A stretch of DNA of 56,267 nucleotides from Mycobacterium parascrofulaceum ATCC BAA-614 (lineage in GTDB: Bacteria; Actinomycetota; Actinomycetes; Mycobacteriales; Mycobacteriaceae). This document shows, in pieces, positions 1 to 8,639 of this stretch. The stretch covers positions 2,051,628 to 2,107,894 of the forward strand of contig NZ_GG770553.1 in assembly GCF_000164135.1 (NCBI RefSeq), read 5' to 3'. The position numbers and the translations under genes were made by a program. The first letter of the stretch is position 1, and every line of letters starts with the position of its first letter. The notes beneath the pieces are model-generated. The model made no database searches, had not been told where the DNA came from, and saw nothing but the letters and a program-made list of their open reading frames with translations.

Positions 1-1511
1 GCGCCGGTGGCGTCGGCGAGCCGGGCGGCGGCCGACAGCCCGCCGGGCACCGTGGCCAGGCGTTCCCCGACCATGATGACCGCGCCGGGGGTGGACAGCA
101 GCTCGCCCACCTCGCCGGTGGCCAGCCCGTCCAGCGCCGCCGCTTCGCCCCCCGGGGCGGTTTGGATCAGCCGCCCGGACATCTTCACCAGCGCGCGGGT
201 CGCGAACGGCGCGACCGCGTACACCGGCAGCCCGTGCTTGCGTGCGGCCTTGCGCAGCCGCAGGAACACGATGGGCGACTCGTCCTCCGGCTCGAAACCG
301 ACCAACACGACCACCGGCGCCGATTCCAGATCGGCATAGCTGACGTCGCGGCGGCCGGCGATGCGCGCCGCCAGGAAGTCGGCCTCCTCGGCCGAGTTCG
401 GGCGGGCGCGGAAGTCGATGTCGTTACTGTCCAACACGATTCGGGCGAACTTGGCGTACGCGTACGCGTCCTCCAGGGTCGCGCGGCCACCGACCAGCAC
501 GCCCGTGCGCCCGCGGGCCGCCGCCAGGCCCCGGATCGCCGTCGCCATCGCGTGCGACCACGAGGCCGGCACCAGGGCGCCGTCTGCATCGCGGATGAGG
601 GGAGTGGTGATCACGTCCGGCCGGGTCGCATAGGTGAACGCCCACCGGCCCTTGTCGCAGTTCCACTCCTCGTTGACCTCGGGGTCGTCGCCGGCCAGCC
701 GGCGCAGCACCTTGCCGCGGCGGTGGTCGGTGCGCTGGGCGCACCCGGACGCGCAGTGCTCGCAGACACTGGGGCTGGACACCAGGTCGAAGGGCCGGGC
801 CCGGAAACGGTAGGCGCTGCCGGTCAGCGCGCCCACCGGACAGATTTGCACGGTGTTGCCCGAAAAGTACGAGTCGAACGGCTCGTTGGCGTAGATGCCG
901 ACCTGCTGCAGCGCGCCGCGCTCCTGCATGTCGATGAAGGGGTCGCCGGCGATCTGCTCGGAGAACCGCGTGCAGCGGGCGCACAGGATGCAACGCTCGC
1001 GGTCCAACAGCACCTGCGCGGAGATGTTGATCGGCTTGGCGAAGGTGCGCTTGACGTCGGTGAAGCGAGAATCGGCGCGGCCGTTGGACATCGCCTGGTT
1101 CTGCAGCGGGCACTCGCCGCCCTTGTCGCACATCGGGCAATCCAGCGGGTGGTTGATGAGCAACAGCTCCATCACCCCGTGCTGGGCCTTGTCCGCGGCC
1201 TCCGACGTGAGCTGCGTGCGCACGACCATGTCGTCGGTGGCGACGGTGGTGCACGACGCCATCGGCTTGCGTTGCCCCTCGACCTCGACCAGGCACTGCC
1301 GGCACGCACCGACCGGCTCGAGCAGCGGGTGGTCGCAGAACCGCGGAATCTGGATGCCCATCAACTCTGCCGCGCGGATCACCAATGTGCCCTTGGGCAC
1401 GCTGATTTCGTTGCCGTCGATGGTCAGCGTCACCATGTCCGGCGGACGCGCCCCGGCTTTCTCGGGGCCGTCCTTGGGGTCGCCGGTCTCGGTCTTGGCG
1501 GCACTAGTCAA
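1..1511 (-). CDS. nuoG: NADH-quinone oxidoreductase subunit G (3' end outside window)
   Basis: Large iron-sulfur subunit of the peripheral arm of complex I. About 503 codons are visible and the C-terminal part lies beyond the window start. The N-terminal 2Fe-2S ligands are C59, C70, C73 and C87. They are followed by the H111-C125-C128-C134 His-Cys3 4Fe-4S motif, a ferredoxin-like CILCARC cluster and the molybdopterin-oxidoreductase-like domain. The only in-frame start close to nuoF is TTG at 1511, four bases after the nuoF stop; ATG codon 26 (MVTLTIDG) is the fallback and would still keep all cluster ligands. It is co-transcribed with nuoF upstream. The sequence closely follows M. tuberculosis Rv3151. 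Confidence 0.95.
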   Translation of the reverse strand, partial: MTSAAKTETGDPKDGPEKAGARPPDMVTLTIDGNEISVPKGTLVIRAAELMGIQIPRFCDHPLLEPVGACRQCLVEVEGQRKPMASCTTVATDDMVVRTQLTSEAADKAQHGVMELLLINHPLDCPMCDKGGECPLQNQAMSNGRADSRFTDVKRTFAKPINISAQVLLDRERCILCARCTRFSEQIAGDPFIDMQERGALQQVGIYANEPFDSYFSGNTVQICPVGALTGSAYRFRARPFDLVSSPSVCEHCASGCAQRTDHRRGKVLRRLAGDDPEVNEEWNCDKGRWAFTYATRPDVITTPLIRDADGALVPASWSHAMATAIRGLAAARGRTGVLVGGRATLEDAYAYAKFARIVLDSNDIDFRARPNSAEEADFLAARIAGRRDVSYADLESAPVVVLVGFEPEDESPIVFLRLRKAARKHGLPVYAVAPFATRALVKMSGRLIQTAPGGEAAALDGLATGEVGELLSTPGAVIMVGERLATVPGGLSAAARLADATG

Positions 1512-1515
1512 AGTG

Positions 1516-2838
1516 TCAAGCCTTTCCGTTCAGCATGGAATCTCGGGGGTCGAACGGGCAGCCACCGTCTTCGACGTGAGCCACGTATTCGTCGCGGAAG
1601 TACTTGATCGACGACATCACCGGGCTGGCGGCGCCGTCGCCCAACGCGCAGAACGACTTTCCCAGGATGGTGTCGGAGATGTCGAGCAGCTTGTCGATGT
1701 CCTCGTTGGTGCCCTTACCGGTTTCCAGCCGCTCGTAGATCTGGTCCAGCCAGAAGGTGCCCTCGCGGCATGGTGTGCACTTCCCACACGATTCGTGCTT
1801 GTAGAAGTAGGTCCAGCGCTGCACGGCGCGCACCACGCAGGTGGTCTCGTCGAAGATCTCCAGCGCCTTGGTGCCCAGCATGGAGCCGGCCGCGCCGACG
1901 CCCTCGTAGTCCAGCGGCACGTCGAGGTGCTCGTCGGTGAGCAGGGGGGTGGAGGAGCCGCCGGGCGTCCAGAACTTGAGCCGGTGCCCGGCCCGCACCC
2001 CGCCGGCGTAGGCGAGCAACTCGCGCAGCGTGATTCCCAGCGGGGCCTCGTACTGGCCGGGCCGGGCGACGTGGCCGGACAGCGAATACAGCGTGAAGCC
2101 GGGGGATTTCTCGCTGCCCATGGACCGGAACCAGTCGACGCCGTTGAGAATGATCGACGGCACGCTGGCGATCGTCTCCACGTTGTTGATCACCGTGGGG
2201 CAGCCGTAGAGCCCCGCCACCGCGGGGAACGGCGGCCGCAGCCGCGGCTGGCCGCGGCGGCCCTCCAGCGAATCGAGCAGCGCGGTTTCCTCGCCGCAGA
2301 TGTAGGCGCCGGCGCCCGCGTGCACCACCAGCTCCAGGTCGAAACCCGAGCCGTTGATGTCGCGGCCCAGGTATCCGGCGGCGTACGCCTCGGCCACCGC
2401 GTTCTGCAGGCGGCGCAGCACCGGGAGCACCTCACCGCGCACGTAGATGAACGCGTGGCTGGCCCGGATCGCGTAGGCGGCGATGATGACGCCCTCGACG
2501 AGCACGTGCGGCGTCGCCAGCATCAGCGGAATGTCTTTGCACGTACCGGGTTCCGACTCGTCGGCGTTGACCACCAGATAGTGCGGCTTGGCGGCCGCGC
2601 CGGTGTCGCCCTGCGGGATGAACGACCACTTCGTCCCGGTCGAGAAGCCTGCGCCGCCGCGCCCGCGCAACCCGGAGTCCTTGACGGTGGCGATCACGTC
2701 GTCGGGCGCCATGGCCAGCGCCTTCTTCAATGCCTGGTAGCCGTCGTGGCGGCGGTAGGTTTCCAGCGTCCACGACTCGGGGTCGTCCCAGAACCGGCTG
2801 ATGACCGGGGTGAGCGGCGTGGCCTGCGAGGTCGTCAT
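1516..2838 (-). CDS. nuoF: NADH-quinone oxidoreductase subunit F (NADH/FMN binding)
   Basis: NADH-oxidising flavoprotein subunit of complex I: it takes hydride from NADH to FMN and passes electrons to cluster N3. The 440 residues are a full-length family match. The glycine-rich NADH site GRGGAGF is at residues 59-65 and the [20 protein letters not shown] loop at 175-187. The N3 4Fe-4S ligands are C351, C354 and C357 in [12 protein letters not shown], with C397 in SFCALGDG. The ATG overlaps the nuoE stop as ATGA, which indicates translational coupling. Orthologous to Rv3150 by sequence and position. Confidence 0.97.
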   Translation of the reverse strand: MTTSQATPLTPVISRFWDDPESWTLETYRRHDGYQALKKALAMAPDDVIATVKDSGLRGRGGAGFSTGTKWSFIPQGDTGAAAKPHYLVVNADESEPGTCKDIPLMLATPHVLVEGVIIAAYAIRASHAFIYVRGEVLPVLRRLQNAVAEAYAAGYLGRDINGSGFDLELVVHAGAGAYICGEETALLDSLEGRRGQPRLRPPFPAVAGLYGCPTVINNVETIASVPSIILNGVDWFRSMGSEKSPGFTLYSLSGHVARPGQYEAPLGITLRELLAYAGGVRAGHRLKFWTPGGSSTPLLTDEHLDVPLDYEGVGAAGSMLGTKALEIFDETTCVVRAVQRWTYFYKHESCGKCTPCREGTFWLDQIYERLETGKGTNEDIDKLLDISDTILGKSFCALGDGAASPVMSSIKYFRDEYVAHVEDGGCPFDPRDSMLNGKA

Positions 2839-3593
2839 GACTGGCTCCCGGGCGGGGTCGGCGCCTGCATGCCGTGTTCCTTCGCCACCTTCAGGCCCGC
2901 CAGCGTGGCCTCACCGGCGCCGCCCTGGCCCTGGTCCGGGCGCTGGTCGGGCAGGCCGGCCAGGATGCGCGACGTCTCGCGGAAGGCGCACAGCGGCGCG
3001 CCGCGCGTGGGCGGCTTGGGGTCACCCGAGCGCAGCGAGTCGACCAGTTCGCGCGCCGACTCCGGCGTCTGGTTGTCGAAGAACTCCCAGTTGACCATCA
3101 CCACCGGCGCGTAGTCGCACGCCGCGTTGCACTCGATGTGTTGCAGCGTGACCGACCCGTCGGGCGTGGTCTCGTCGTTGCCGATGCCCAAATGCTCCTT
3201 CAGGGCGTCGAATACGGCGTCGCCGCCCATGATCGCGCACAGCGTGTTGGTGCAGACCCCGACCAGGTAGTCGCCCGTGGGCCCGCGGCGGTACATCGTG
3301 TAGAAGCTGGCCACCGCCGACACCTCGGCGCCGGAAAGCCCGAGCTGATCGCCGCAGAACTCCAGGCCCGCCGGGGTCAGGTAGGAGTCCTCGGCCTGCA
3401 CCAGGTGCAGCAACGGCAGCAGCGCCGAGCGCTTGTCGGGGTAGCGGCCGATGATCTCCTTCGCGTCGACCTCCAGCCTTGCGCGCACCTCCGGCGAATA
3501 CGTTTGCGGCGCACCCTCGGTGACGAACGCGTTGGGTTCCTCCGGCGGTGGGCCGAGCCGGACGAACACCGGCTGTCCCTGCGGGCCGGTCAT
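2835..3593 (-). CDS. nuoE: NADH-quinone oxidoreductase subunit E (2Fe-2S)
   Basis: Thioredoxin-fold 2Fe-2S subunit of the complex I NADH module. The N1a ligands are visible as C114 and C119 (GVCTNTLC) and C155 and C159 (ECNAAC). I place the start at ATG 3593 ([10 protein letters not shown]). It overlaps the nuoD stop as ATGA and gives 252 residues, the mycobacterial family length; the frame is open further upstream, but that part is only an antiparallel shadow of nuoD. A C-terminal tail of about 80 residues after the fold is rich in Gly, Pro and Gln, as in other mycobacterial NuoE. The stop overlaps the nuoF start. Confidence 0.96.
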   Translation of the reverse strand: MTGPQGQPVFVRLGPPPEEPNAFVTEGAPQTYSPEVRARLEVDAKEIIGRYPDKRSALLPLLHLVQAEDSYLTPAGLEFCGDQLGLSGAEVSAVASFYTMYRRGPTGDYLVGVCTNTLCAIMGGDAVFDALKEHLGIGNDETTPDGSVTLQHIECNAACDYAPVVMVNWEFFDNQTPESARELVDSLRSGDPKPPTRGAPLCAFRETSRILAGLPDQRPDQGQGGAGEATLAGLKVAKEHGMQAPTPPGSQS

Positions 3594-4927
3594 CGGTCCA
3601 CCCCGCCCATGACCGGGTCGATGCTGGCGACCGCCGTGATCAGGTCGGCCACCATGCCGCCCTCGCACATCGCGGCGACCGACTGCAGGTTGGTGAACGA
3701 GGGATCCCGGTAGTGCACCCGGTAGGGGCGGGTGCCGCCGTCGCTCACCATGTGCACGCCCAGCTCGCCGCGGGGCGACTCCACCGCGGTGTACACCTGG
3801 CCCGCCGGCACCCTGATGCCCTCGGTGACCAGCTTGAAGTGGTGGATCAGCGCCTCCATCGAGCTGCCCATGATCTTGGCGATGTGCTCTTCGGAGTTGC
3901 CCATGCCGTCGGGGCCCACCTTCAGGTCCGCCGGCCAGGCGATCTTGCGGTCCTCGACCATGATCGGGCCCGGCTTCAGCTTGTCCAGACACTGCTCGAT
4001 GATCTTGATCGACTCCCACATCTCGTTCACGCGAATCATGTAGCGCCCGTAAGCATCACACGTGTCGGCGGTCATCACGTCGAATTCGTAGTTTTCATAT
4101 CCGCAGTACGGTTCGCTCTTGCGCAGGTCGTGCGGCAACCCGGTGGCGCGCAGGATCGGCCCGGTGATGCCCAGCGCCATGCAGCCGGTCAGATCCAGGT
4201 AGCCGACGTCCTGGGTGCGGGCCTTCCAGATGGCGTTCTCGTTGAGCAGATCGCCCATTTCGCGCAGCACCTGGCGCAGCGGTTTGAGGGCCTCGGCGAC
4301 GTCGGACTCCGCGCCCGGCGGTAGGTCCTGCGCGACGCCCCCCGGCCGGATGTAGGCGCTGTTCATCCGCAACCCGGAGATCTTCTCGAACAGGGTCAGG
4401 ACGATCTCGCGCCCGCGGAACCCGACGAACATCGGCGTCATCGCGCCCAGTTCCATGCCGCCGGTGGCCAGCGCGACCAGGTGCGAGGAGATCCGGTTGA
4501 GTTCCATCATCATCACCCGGATGACGTTGACCCGCTCCGGGATCTCCTCGGTGATGCCGAGCAGCTTCTCCACGCCCAGGCAGTACGCGGTCTCGTTGAA
4601 AAACGGTGACAGGTAATCCATTCGGGTCACGAACGTGACGCCCTGGGTCCAGTAGCGGTATTCGAGGTTCTTCTCGATCCCGGTGTGCAGGTACCCGATC
4701 CCGCAGCGGACCTCGGTGACCGTTTCGCCCTCGATCTCGAGGATCAGCCGCAGCACCCCGTGGGTGGACGGGTGCTGGGGGCCCATGTTGACGACGATCC
4801 GTTCGCCGGGATCCGCGTTGCGGGCGGCGTCGACGATCTGGTCCCAGTCCTGGCCGCCGGCGACCAGGACGGTCTCCGGGCTTTCCGCGCCGCCTCCGCC
4901 GTTGGTCGAGTCAGTGATTGTGCTCAT
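3590..4927 (-). CDS. nuoD: NADH-quinone oxidoreductase subunit D (49-kDa, quinone site)
   Basis: The 445-residue 49-kDa-type subunit, which forms the quinone-binding pocket together with NuoB. Hallmarks are [13 protein letters not shown] near residue 50, with the quinone-site histidine in HPSTHG, then GYLHTGIEK, the [10 protein letters not shown] tyrosine segment, and the C-terminal DPVMGGVDR that ends in the pocket. An N-terminal extension of about 40 residues rich in Ser and Gly precedes the conserved core, as in other mycobacteria. The start codon shares one base with the nuoC stop (TGATG), and the stop overlaps nuoE. The M. tuberculosis homologue has been reported, as I recall, to interact with the response regulator Rv3143, whose homologue is at 6808-7221. 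Confidence 0.97.
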   Translation of the reverse strand: MSTITDSTNGGGGAESPETVLVAGGQDWDQIVDAARNADPGERIVVNMGPQHPSTHGVLRLILEIEGETVTEVRCGIGYLHTGIEKNLEYRYWTQGVTFVTRMDYLSPFFNETAYCLGVEKLLGITEEIPERVNVIRVMMMELNRISSHLVALATGGMELGAMTPMFVGFRGREIVLTLFEKISGLRMNSAYIRPGGVAQDLPPGAESDVAEALKPLRQVLREMGDLLNENAIWKARTQDVGYLDLTGCMALGITGPILRATGLPHDLRKSEPYCGYENYEFDVMTADTCDAYGRYMIRVNEMWESIKIIEQCLDKLKPGPIMVEDRKIAWPADLKVGPDGMGNSEEHIAKIMGSSMEALIHHFKLVTEGIRVPAGQVYTAVESPRGELGVHMVSDGGTRPYRVHYRDPSFTNLQSVAAMCEGGMVADLITAVASIDPVMGGVDR

Positions 4928-5634
4928 CAGTTGTACGCTCTCCGCTCGTCGGGCGGGGGGATCTGCGCTCCCTTGTATTCCACCGGGATGCCGCCCAGCG
5001 GATAGTCCTTGCGCTGCGGGTGGCCATGCCAGTCGTCGGGCATCTCGATGCGGGTCAGCGACGGGTGTCCGTCGAAGATGATGCCGAAGAAGTCGTACGT
5101 CTCGCGCTCGTGCCAGTCGGTGGTCGGATAGACCTTGTACAGCGAGGGGATGTGCGGATCACCGTCGGGCGCAGCCACTTCCAGGCGGACGCGGCGATTG
5201 TGCGTGATCGACTGCAACGGGTACACCGCGTGCAGTTCGCGTCCGGTCTCGTGGGGGTAGTGCACCCCGCTGACGCCCAGGCACATCTCGAAACGCAGGT
5301 CCGGGTCGTCGCGCAGGTGCTGGGCCACCCCGGGCAGCGCCTCGCGGCGCACGTGCAGCGTCAGCTCGTCGCGGTAGACGACGACTTTCTCGATCGCGTC
5401 GGAGAATTCGACGCCGGCGCCTTTCAGCGCCTCGGCCAGTTTGTCGACCACGTCGTCGAAATAGCGGCCGTAGGGGCGGGGGCTGCTGCCGGGGAGCATG
5501 ACCTCGCGCACCAGGCGCCCGTAGCCGGACGTGTCGCCCGTGCCCTTGGCGCCGAACATGCCGCGGCGCACATCGATCACTTCTTCGTCGGCCCGACTGA
5601 TCGCCTCTTGGGGGTCCTGGTCCGGCGAGCTCAT
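4927..5634 (-). CDS. nuoC: NADH-quinone oxidoreductase subunit C (30-kDa)
   Basis: The 30-kDa peripheral-arm subunit, 235 residues, which scaffolds NuoD. The conserved 30-kDa signature is present: [17 protein letters not shown], then [27 protein letters not shown] near the C-terminus. The start is ATG 5634 ([10 protein letters not shown]), because it overlaps the nuoB stop as ATGA. The open frame upstream of it lies inside nuoB and reads as a low-complexity Arg/Gly shadow. A poorly conserved N-terminal segment of about 45 residues precedes the fold, normal for actinobacterial NuoC. Confidence 0.96.
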
Positions 5635-6185
5635 CGCAGCAGCCCGCGCATCTCGATGGTGGGCCGGGCCGACAGCGCCGCCTGCTCGGCCTCGGCGATG
5701 GCCGTCTCCCGGTTGACGCCCAGCGGCATCTGCTGAATCTTCTCGTGCAGCTTGAGGATTGCGTACAGCAGCATCTCCGGGCGCGGCGGGCAGCCGGGCA
5801 GGTAGATGTCCACCGGGACCACGTGGTCCACGCCCTGCACGATCGCGTAGTTGTTGAACATCCCGCCCGACGACGCGCACACGCCCATGGCCAGCACCCA
5901 TTTCGGCTCGGCCATCTGGTCGTAGATCTGACGCAGCACCGGTGCCATCTTCTGGCTCACCCGCCCCGCCACGATCATCAGATCGGCCTGCCGCGGCGTG
6001 GCCGAGAACCGCTCCATGCCGAACCGCGCGATGTCGAATCTTGGCCCGGCGGTTGCCATCATCTCGATGGCACAGCACGCCAACCCGAACGTCGCCGGCC
6101 ACAACGAGTTCTTGCGCACATAGCCGGCCACCTTCTCGACCGTCGACAGCAGAATCCCACCGGGCAGCTGTTCTTCGAGACCCAC
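5631..6185 (-). CDS. nuoB: NADH-quinone oxidoreductase subunit B (cluster N2)
   Basis: This subunit carries the terminal 4Fe-4S cluster N2 that reduces the quinone. The 184 residues have all four ligands: the adjacent C37-C38 pair (GLACCAIEM), C103 (GVCASSGG) and C132 (PGCPPRPE). There is no membrane segment; it sits at the junction of the peripheral and membrane arms. It starts seven bases after the nuoA stop, and its own stop overlaps the nuoC start (ATGA), so the two are translationally coupled. Confidence 0.97.
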
Positions 6186-6192
6186 GTCTACC

Positions 6193-6570
6193 TCAATCCC
6201 ACGTCAGGCCGCCGCGGCGCCACACATAGGCGTACGCCACGAAAACCGTGAGCATGAACACCACCATCTCGACCAACGCGAACGTTCCCAGCGCGTCGTA
6301 ACTGACCGCCCAGGGATACAAGAACACGATTTCGATGTCGAAGACGATAAAAAGCATTGCGGTCAGGTAATACTTCACCGGGAACCGCTGGCCGGGCGTC
6401 GCGTGCGGGCCACTCACCGACGTTTCGGTGGGCTCGATGCCGCATTCGTAGGGCGCCATCTTCGACTTGTTGTAGCGCGACGGGCCGGCCAGGCTCGCGA
6501 TGACCACGGACCCCACGGCGAAGGCCGCGGCGATGGCTCCAAGCACCAGGATGGGTATGTAGACGTTCAA
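6193..6570 (-). CDS. nuoA: NADH-quinone oxidoreductase subunit A
   Basis: First gene of the nuo operon: a 125-residue membrane subunit with three transmembrane helices (about residues 5-27, 68-90 and 96-117) and the conserved YECGIEP loop plus [14 protein letters not shown] choose TTG 6570 because a GGAG ribosome-binding site lies five bases upstream and the protein then begins NVYIPILVL, as in the M. tuberculosis orthologue. An upstream ATG in the same frame would add 34 residues of unconserved Arg/Pro-rich sequence. The leader is about 100 bases if transcription begins near the TATGTT box listed at 6662-6678. Confidence 0.93.
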   Translation of the reverse strand: MNVYIPILVLGAIAAAFAVGSVVIASLAGPSRYNKSKMAPYECGIEPTETSVSGPHATPGQRFPVKYYLTAMLFIVFDIEIVFLYPWAVSYDALGTFALVEMVVFMLTVFVAYAYVWRRGGLTWD

Positions 6571-6661
6571 CTCGCTCCAAGATCTCCTCGTACGGGTCGC
6601 CGTGCGGCGGCCGGGCGGGGGGCCGGGCTGCTGTGACGTACGCGGGCTGCGGCACGCCACA

Positions 6662-6678
6662 GTGACCTTCACAACATA
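6662..6678 (-). promoter_or_regulatory. Possible nuoA -10 box beside a short inverted repeat
   Basis: Reading the minus strand, TATGTT (plus-strand 6673-6678) fits the mycobacterial TAnnnT -10 pattern. It is followed by GTGAAGGTCAC (6662-6672), an inverted repeat with 4-bp arms and a 3-bp centre. No convincing -35 element is visible. The half-sites resemble CRP half-sites, but the spacing is wrong for CRP. The rest of the 237-bp gap between nuoA and the response regulator shows nothing else I can support. Confidence 0.25.
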
Positions 6679-6807
6679 GCGTCGCGAAGACGAGTGTGTT
6701 TTGTCGGGGTGGGGGTATTCGCCTCGTTTTTGTGTCGCCGCAACCGGGCGGCCCGCCGCCGGTCGCGACCGCGGTCACGCCGGCGGGTATCGACGCAGGT
6801 GAAGGCG

Positions 6808-7221
6808 CTAGCGGGTGGGGGTGCGAAGCAGCCCGAGCACGGTGCGCCCCAGCAGGATGGGGTCGATCGGATGCGGCACGGCGGCTTCGGCGCGCGACCA
6901 GCTGGCCAGCCAGGCGTCGTCCGGGCGACCGGTGAGCACCAGGATCGGCGGGCACGTCGTCAGTTCGTCTTTGAGTTGTTTGGCGATTCCCATGCCGCCG
7001 GTGGGCGTGGCCTCCCCGTCCAGAATGGCCAAGTCGATGCCGCCCTCGTCCATCTTCTGCACCACCATCGGCGCGGTCGCCACCTCGACGTAGGTCAGCT
7101 CGGGCAGGTCCGGATGCAGATGCCTGCCCAGCGCCCGGATCACCTGTTCGCGGGTTCTGGCGTTATCGCTGTAGACCAGGATCCGCAGGGCAACGCTGGA
7201 TTCGGGGCTCGAGTCGGACAC
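6808..7221 (-). CDS. Orphan receiver-domain response regulator (Rv3143 type)
   Basis: A stand-alone CheY-like receiver of 137 residues with no DNA-binding or enzymatic output domain and no histidine kinase nearby. The likely phospho-acceptor is D68 (DLAILDGEA). The acidic pocket has a single aspartate (SDN, D19), and the usual KP lysine position reads PHPIDP, with a histidine at 117. The receiver chemistry may therefore be atypical. It lies directly upstream of nuoA, on the same strand, as Rv3143 does in M. tuberculosis, where binding to NuoD and modulation of complex I have been reported as I recall. The functional link here rests on synteny. Confidence 0.85.
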   Translation of the reverse strand: MSDSSPESSVALRILVYSDNARTREQVIRALGRHLHPDLPELTYVEVATAPMVVQKMDEGGIDLAILDGEATPTGGMGIAKQLKDELTTCPPILVLTGRPDDAWLASWSRAEAAVPHPIDPILLGRTVLGLLRTPTR

Positions 7222-7251
7222 GGTGCAGATGCTACTGGTGCCGCGGCGGCG

Positions 7252-7800
7252 TCACTGGGCAGCCCGCGCGAAGACGGCTTCCGCGGCCGCCGTTGCGGTC
7301 TTGCCGATCATGCCGAGCCGGTTCCAGCCCAGGTCGAACTGGGTGCGGTCGACCTTGGCCGCCCCGGCGATCCGGATCGAGCCGTCGTCCAGCTCGGTGA
7401 TCGTGGCCGACAGGGGCAGCGGCGCGGTGATGCCCTTGATGGTGAAGGCGGCGCGGAGGTCGGCGGCCCGGCCTCTCGGGGGGCCCTGGGTGGGGTGCAC
7501 CGCGGTGACGACGACGCTGATCTCGGCGAAGCGCTCGACGTCGAAGAAGTCGGCCGAGCGCAGGTGCTTGTCGCGACGGCCGATGCCGGTATCCAGGGAG
7601 GCGGCGCGGATGTCCAGGCGGCCGAAAACCGCTCCCTTGCCCGTCAGTTGGCCGTCGCCGCTGAACTCGGTGAAGCGGCCCTTGACCTTGAGCAGGCCCC
7701 ACAAGTTCGGGATCTTGAAGGTGATGGCCGAGCGGTCCGGGACGAGGTTCCACACACCGGCCAGCTCGGGATCGTTGAGAAGTGTTTCCAGAGTCGTCAT
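7252..7800 (-). CDS. YceI family lipocalin-like protein
   Basis: YceI proteins form a beta-barrel that binds long polyisoprenoid or fatty lipids. This one has 182 residues and shows the family pattern: GVWNLVPDRSAITFKI near the N-terminus, VKGRFTEFSG, SLDTGIGRRDKHLRSADFFDVERF in the middle, and AAFTIKGITAPLPL. No signal peptide is seen, so it is probably cytoplasmic. I chose ATG 7800 because GGGGGTG lies just upstream; an ATG four codons earlier (7812) is also possible. It is first in a minus-strand run after a 12-bp tandem repeat and ends 31 bases before the response regulator start. Confidence 0.85.
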   Translation of the reverse strand: MTTLETLLNDPELAGVWNLVPDRSAITFKIPNLWGLLKVKGRFTEFSGDGQLTGKGAVFGRLDIRAASLDTGIGRRDKHLRSADFFDVERFAEISVVVTAVHPTQGPPRGRAADLRAAFTIKGITAPLPLSATITELDDGSIRIAGAAKVDRTQFDLGWNRLGMIGKTATAAAEAVFARAAQ

Positions 7801-7818
7801 CGTCACCCCCATCTGTCG

Positions 7819-7864
7819 TGGCGAACCTTCTGGCGAATCTCGTGGCGAATCTCGTGGCGAATCT
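7819..7864. repeat. 12-bp tandem repeat, about 3.8 copies
   Basis: Consecutive 12-mers TGGCGAACCTTC, TGGCGAATCTCG and TGGCGAATCTCG, then a partial TGGCGAATCT, fill the gap between the YceI start and the stop codon of the SnoaL-like gene. The unit length is a multiple of three but the array is non-coding. A second 12-bp array sits at the other end of the same gene (8268-8303). Confidence 0.85.
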
Positions 7865-7869
7865 AACGC

Positions 7870-8259
7870 CTAACCGAGCAGCGGCGCGATCTCGGCGGGG
7901 TCGAAGTACTCGTCGATCCGATCGAGCCGGCCGTCGCCACCCACCGTGATCACGATGCAGACGCGCATCGAGATCGACTGGCCGGCATGGCCGGTGGCGT
8001 GCAGGATGTGCTGCTGGACGAAACCGCCCTCGAAGAACCGCCGGTCCAGGATTTCATAGCGGCGCTCGGTGGTCGCGCCGATGAACCAGTCGATGACCCG
8101 CAGCGCGCGGGCCTTGCCGTCATCGCGGCGCGCGCCGACCCGCCACACGGCGATGTCGTCGCTCCACATCCGGTCGACCGCCGCGAAGTCGCCCTTCTCG
8201 ATCGCCGCGAACAGGCGGTCGGCCGCGTCGGCGACGACTTCGGGGCTCGCAGTGCTCAT
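7870..8259 (-). CDS. SnoaL-like / NTF2-fold protein
   Basis: A 129-residue cone-fold protein of the SnoaL/nuclear-transport-factor-2-like superfamily. The pattern is ADRLFAAIEKGDFAAVDRMWSDDIAVWR, then FEGGFVQQHILHATGHAG, with a C-terminal DRIDEYFDPAE. Such proteins are small isomerases, hydrolases or binding proteins; the substrate cannot be told from sequence. The start is ATG 8259, preceded by AGGA at good spacing. The gene is bracketed on both sides by 12-bp tandem repeats, which may mark an insertion or slippage-prone boundary at the end of the catabolic operon. Confidence 0.75.
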   Translation of the reverse strand: MSTASPEVVADAADRLFAAIEKGDFAAVDRMWSDDIAVWRVGARRDDGKARALRVIDWFIGATTERRYEILDRRFFEGGFVQQHILHATGHAGQSISMRVCIVITVGGDGRLDRIDEYFDPAEIAPLLG

Positions 8260-8267
8260 TTTGATTC

Positions 8268-8303
8268 CTATCCGCCGAGCTATCCGCCGAGCTATTCGCC
8301 GTC
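8268..8303. repeat. 12-bp tandem repeat, 3 copies
   Basis: Units CTATCCGCCGAG, CTATCCGCCGAG and CTATTCGCCGTC. The last unit begins with the stop codon of the DUF6285 gene (CTA, TAG on the minus strand) and runs into its 3' end; the first two lie in the gap before the SnoaL-like gene. Read on the opposite strand the unit loosely resembles the array at 7819-7864 (CTCGGCGGATAG against CTCGTGGCGAAT). Confidence 0.8.
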
Positions 8304-8639
8304 TTCGCTGTCGTAGCCGGGGTGGGCGACGGCCACCCGCCGCCGCACCAGTGCGCGCAGGCAGGCGGTGACCTCGCGGTCCCGCCCGTCCAGCTCGCCG
8401 GCCCGGATCGCGGCGGCCAGCTCTTCCTCGTCGCCGAACCCGAGGCCGGCCAGCGCCTCGCGGGATTCGGCTTCGCTCTCGTCGAGCAGTTCGCGCTCGA
8501 CGATGCGCAGCGCGTTCGCGGCCACCCTGGCGTGGAAGTTCACCTGGCCGCTGGTCGCCGCCCGCACGTCGGTCTCCAGGAATTCGGCCACCGCGGCCAC
8601 CAGCTCGGCGGCCAGCGGGCGGCCGTACGTGCCGATCAC
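8292..8639 (-). CDS. DUF6285 (LvaB-like) small protein
   Basis: A 115-residue helical protein with the recognisable core FHARVAANALRIVERELLDE at residues 35-54 and a charged C-terminal half. Genes of this kind are found next to APH-fold kinases. The P. putida counterpart, as I recall it, is LvaB, which is needed for LvaA 4-hydroxyvaleryl-CoA kinase activity. The start is GTG 8639, which overlaps the kinase stop as GTGA, so the two proteins are translationally coupled and probably form a complex. It is the last gene of the 15956-8292 operon. The family call is from memory; the coupling is seen directly. Confidence 0.75.
   Translation of the reverse strand: MIGTYGRPLAAELVAAVAEFLETDVRAATSGQVNFHARVAANALRIVERELLDESEAESREALAGLGFGDEEELAAAIRAGELDGRDREVTACLRALVRRRVAVAHPGYDSEDGE

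Noticed and set aside
162..3114. Long plus-strand open frames (up to 739 codons) across the nuoG, nuoF and nuoE region.
   Set aside because: They lie antisense to well-conserved complex I genes, have Arg/Ala/Gly/Val-rich shadow composition and match nothing; high GC keeps such frames open.
6662..6672. A CRP binding site upstream of nuoA.
   Set aside because: The GTGA and TCAC halves are only 3 bp apart, whereas CRP sites need about 6 bp between the conserved pentamers.
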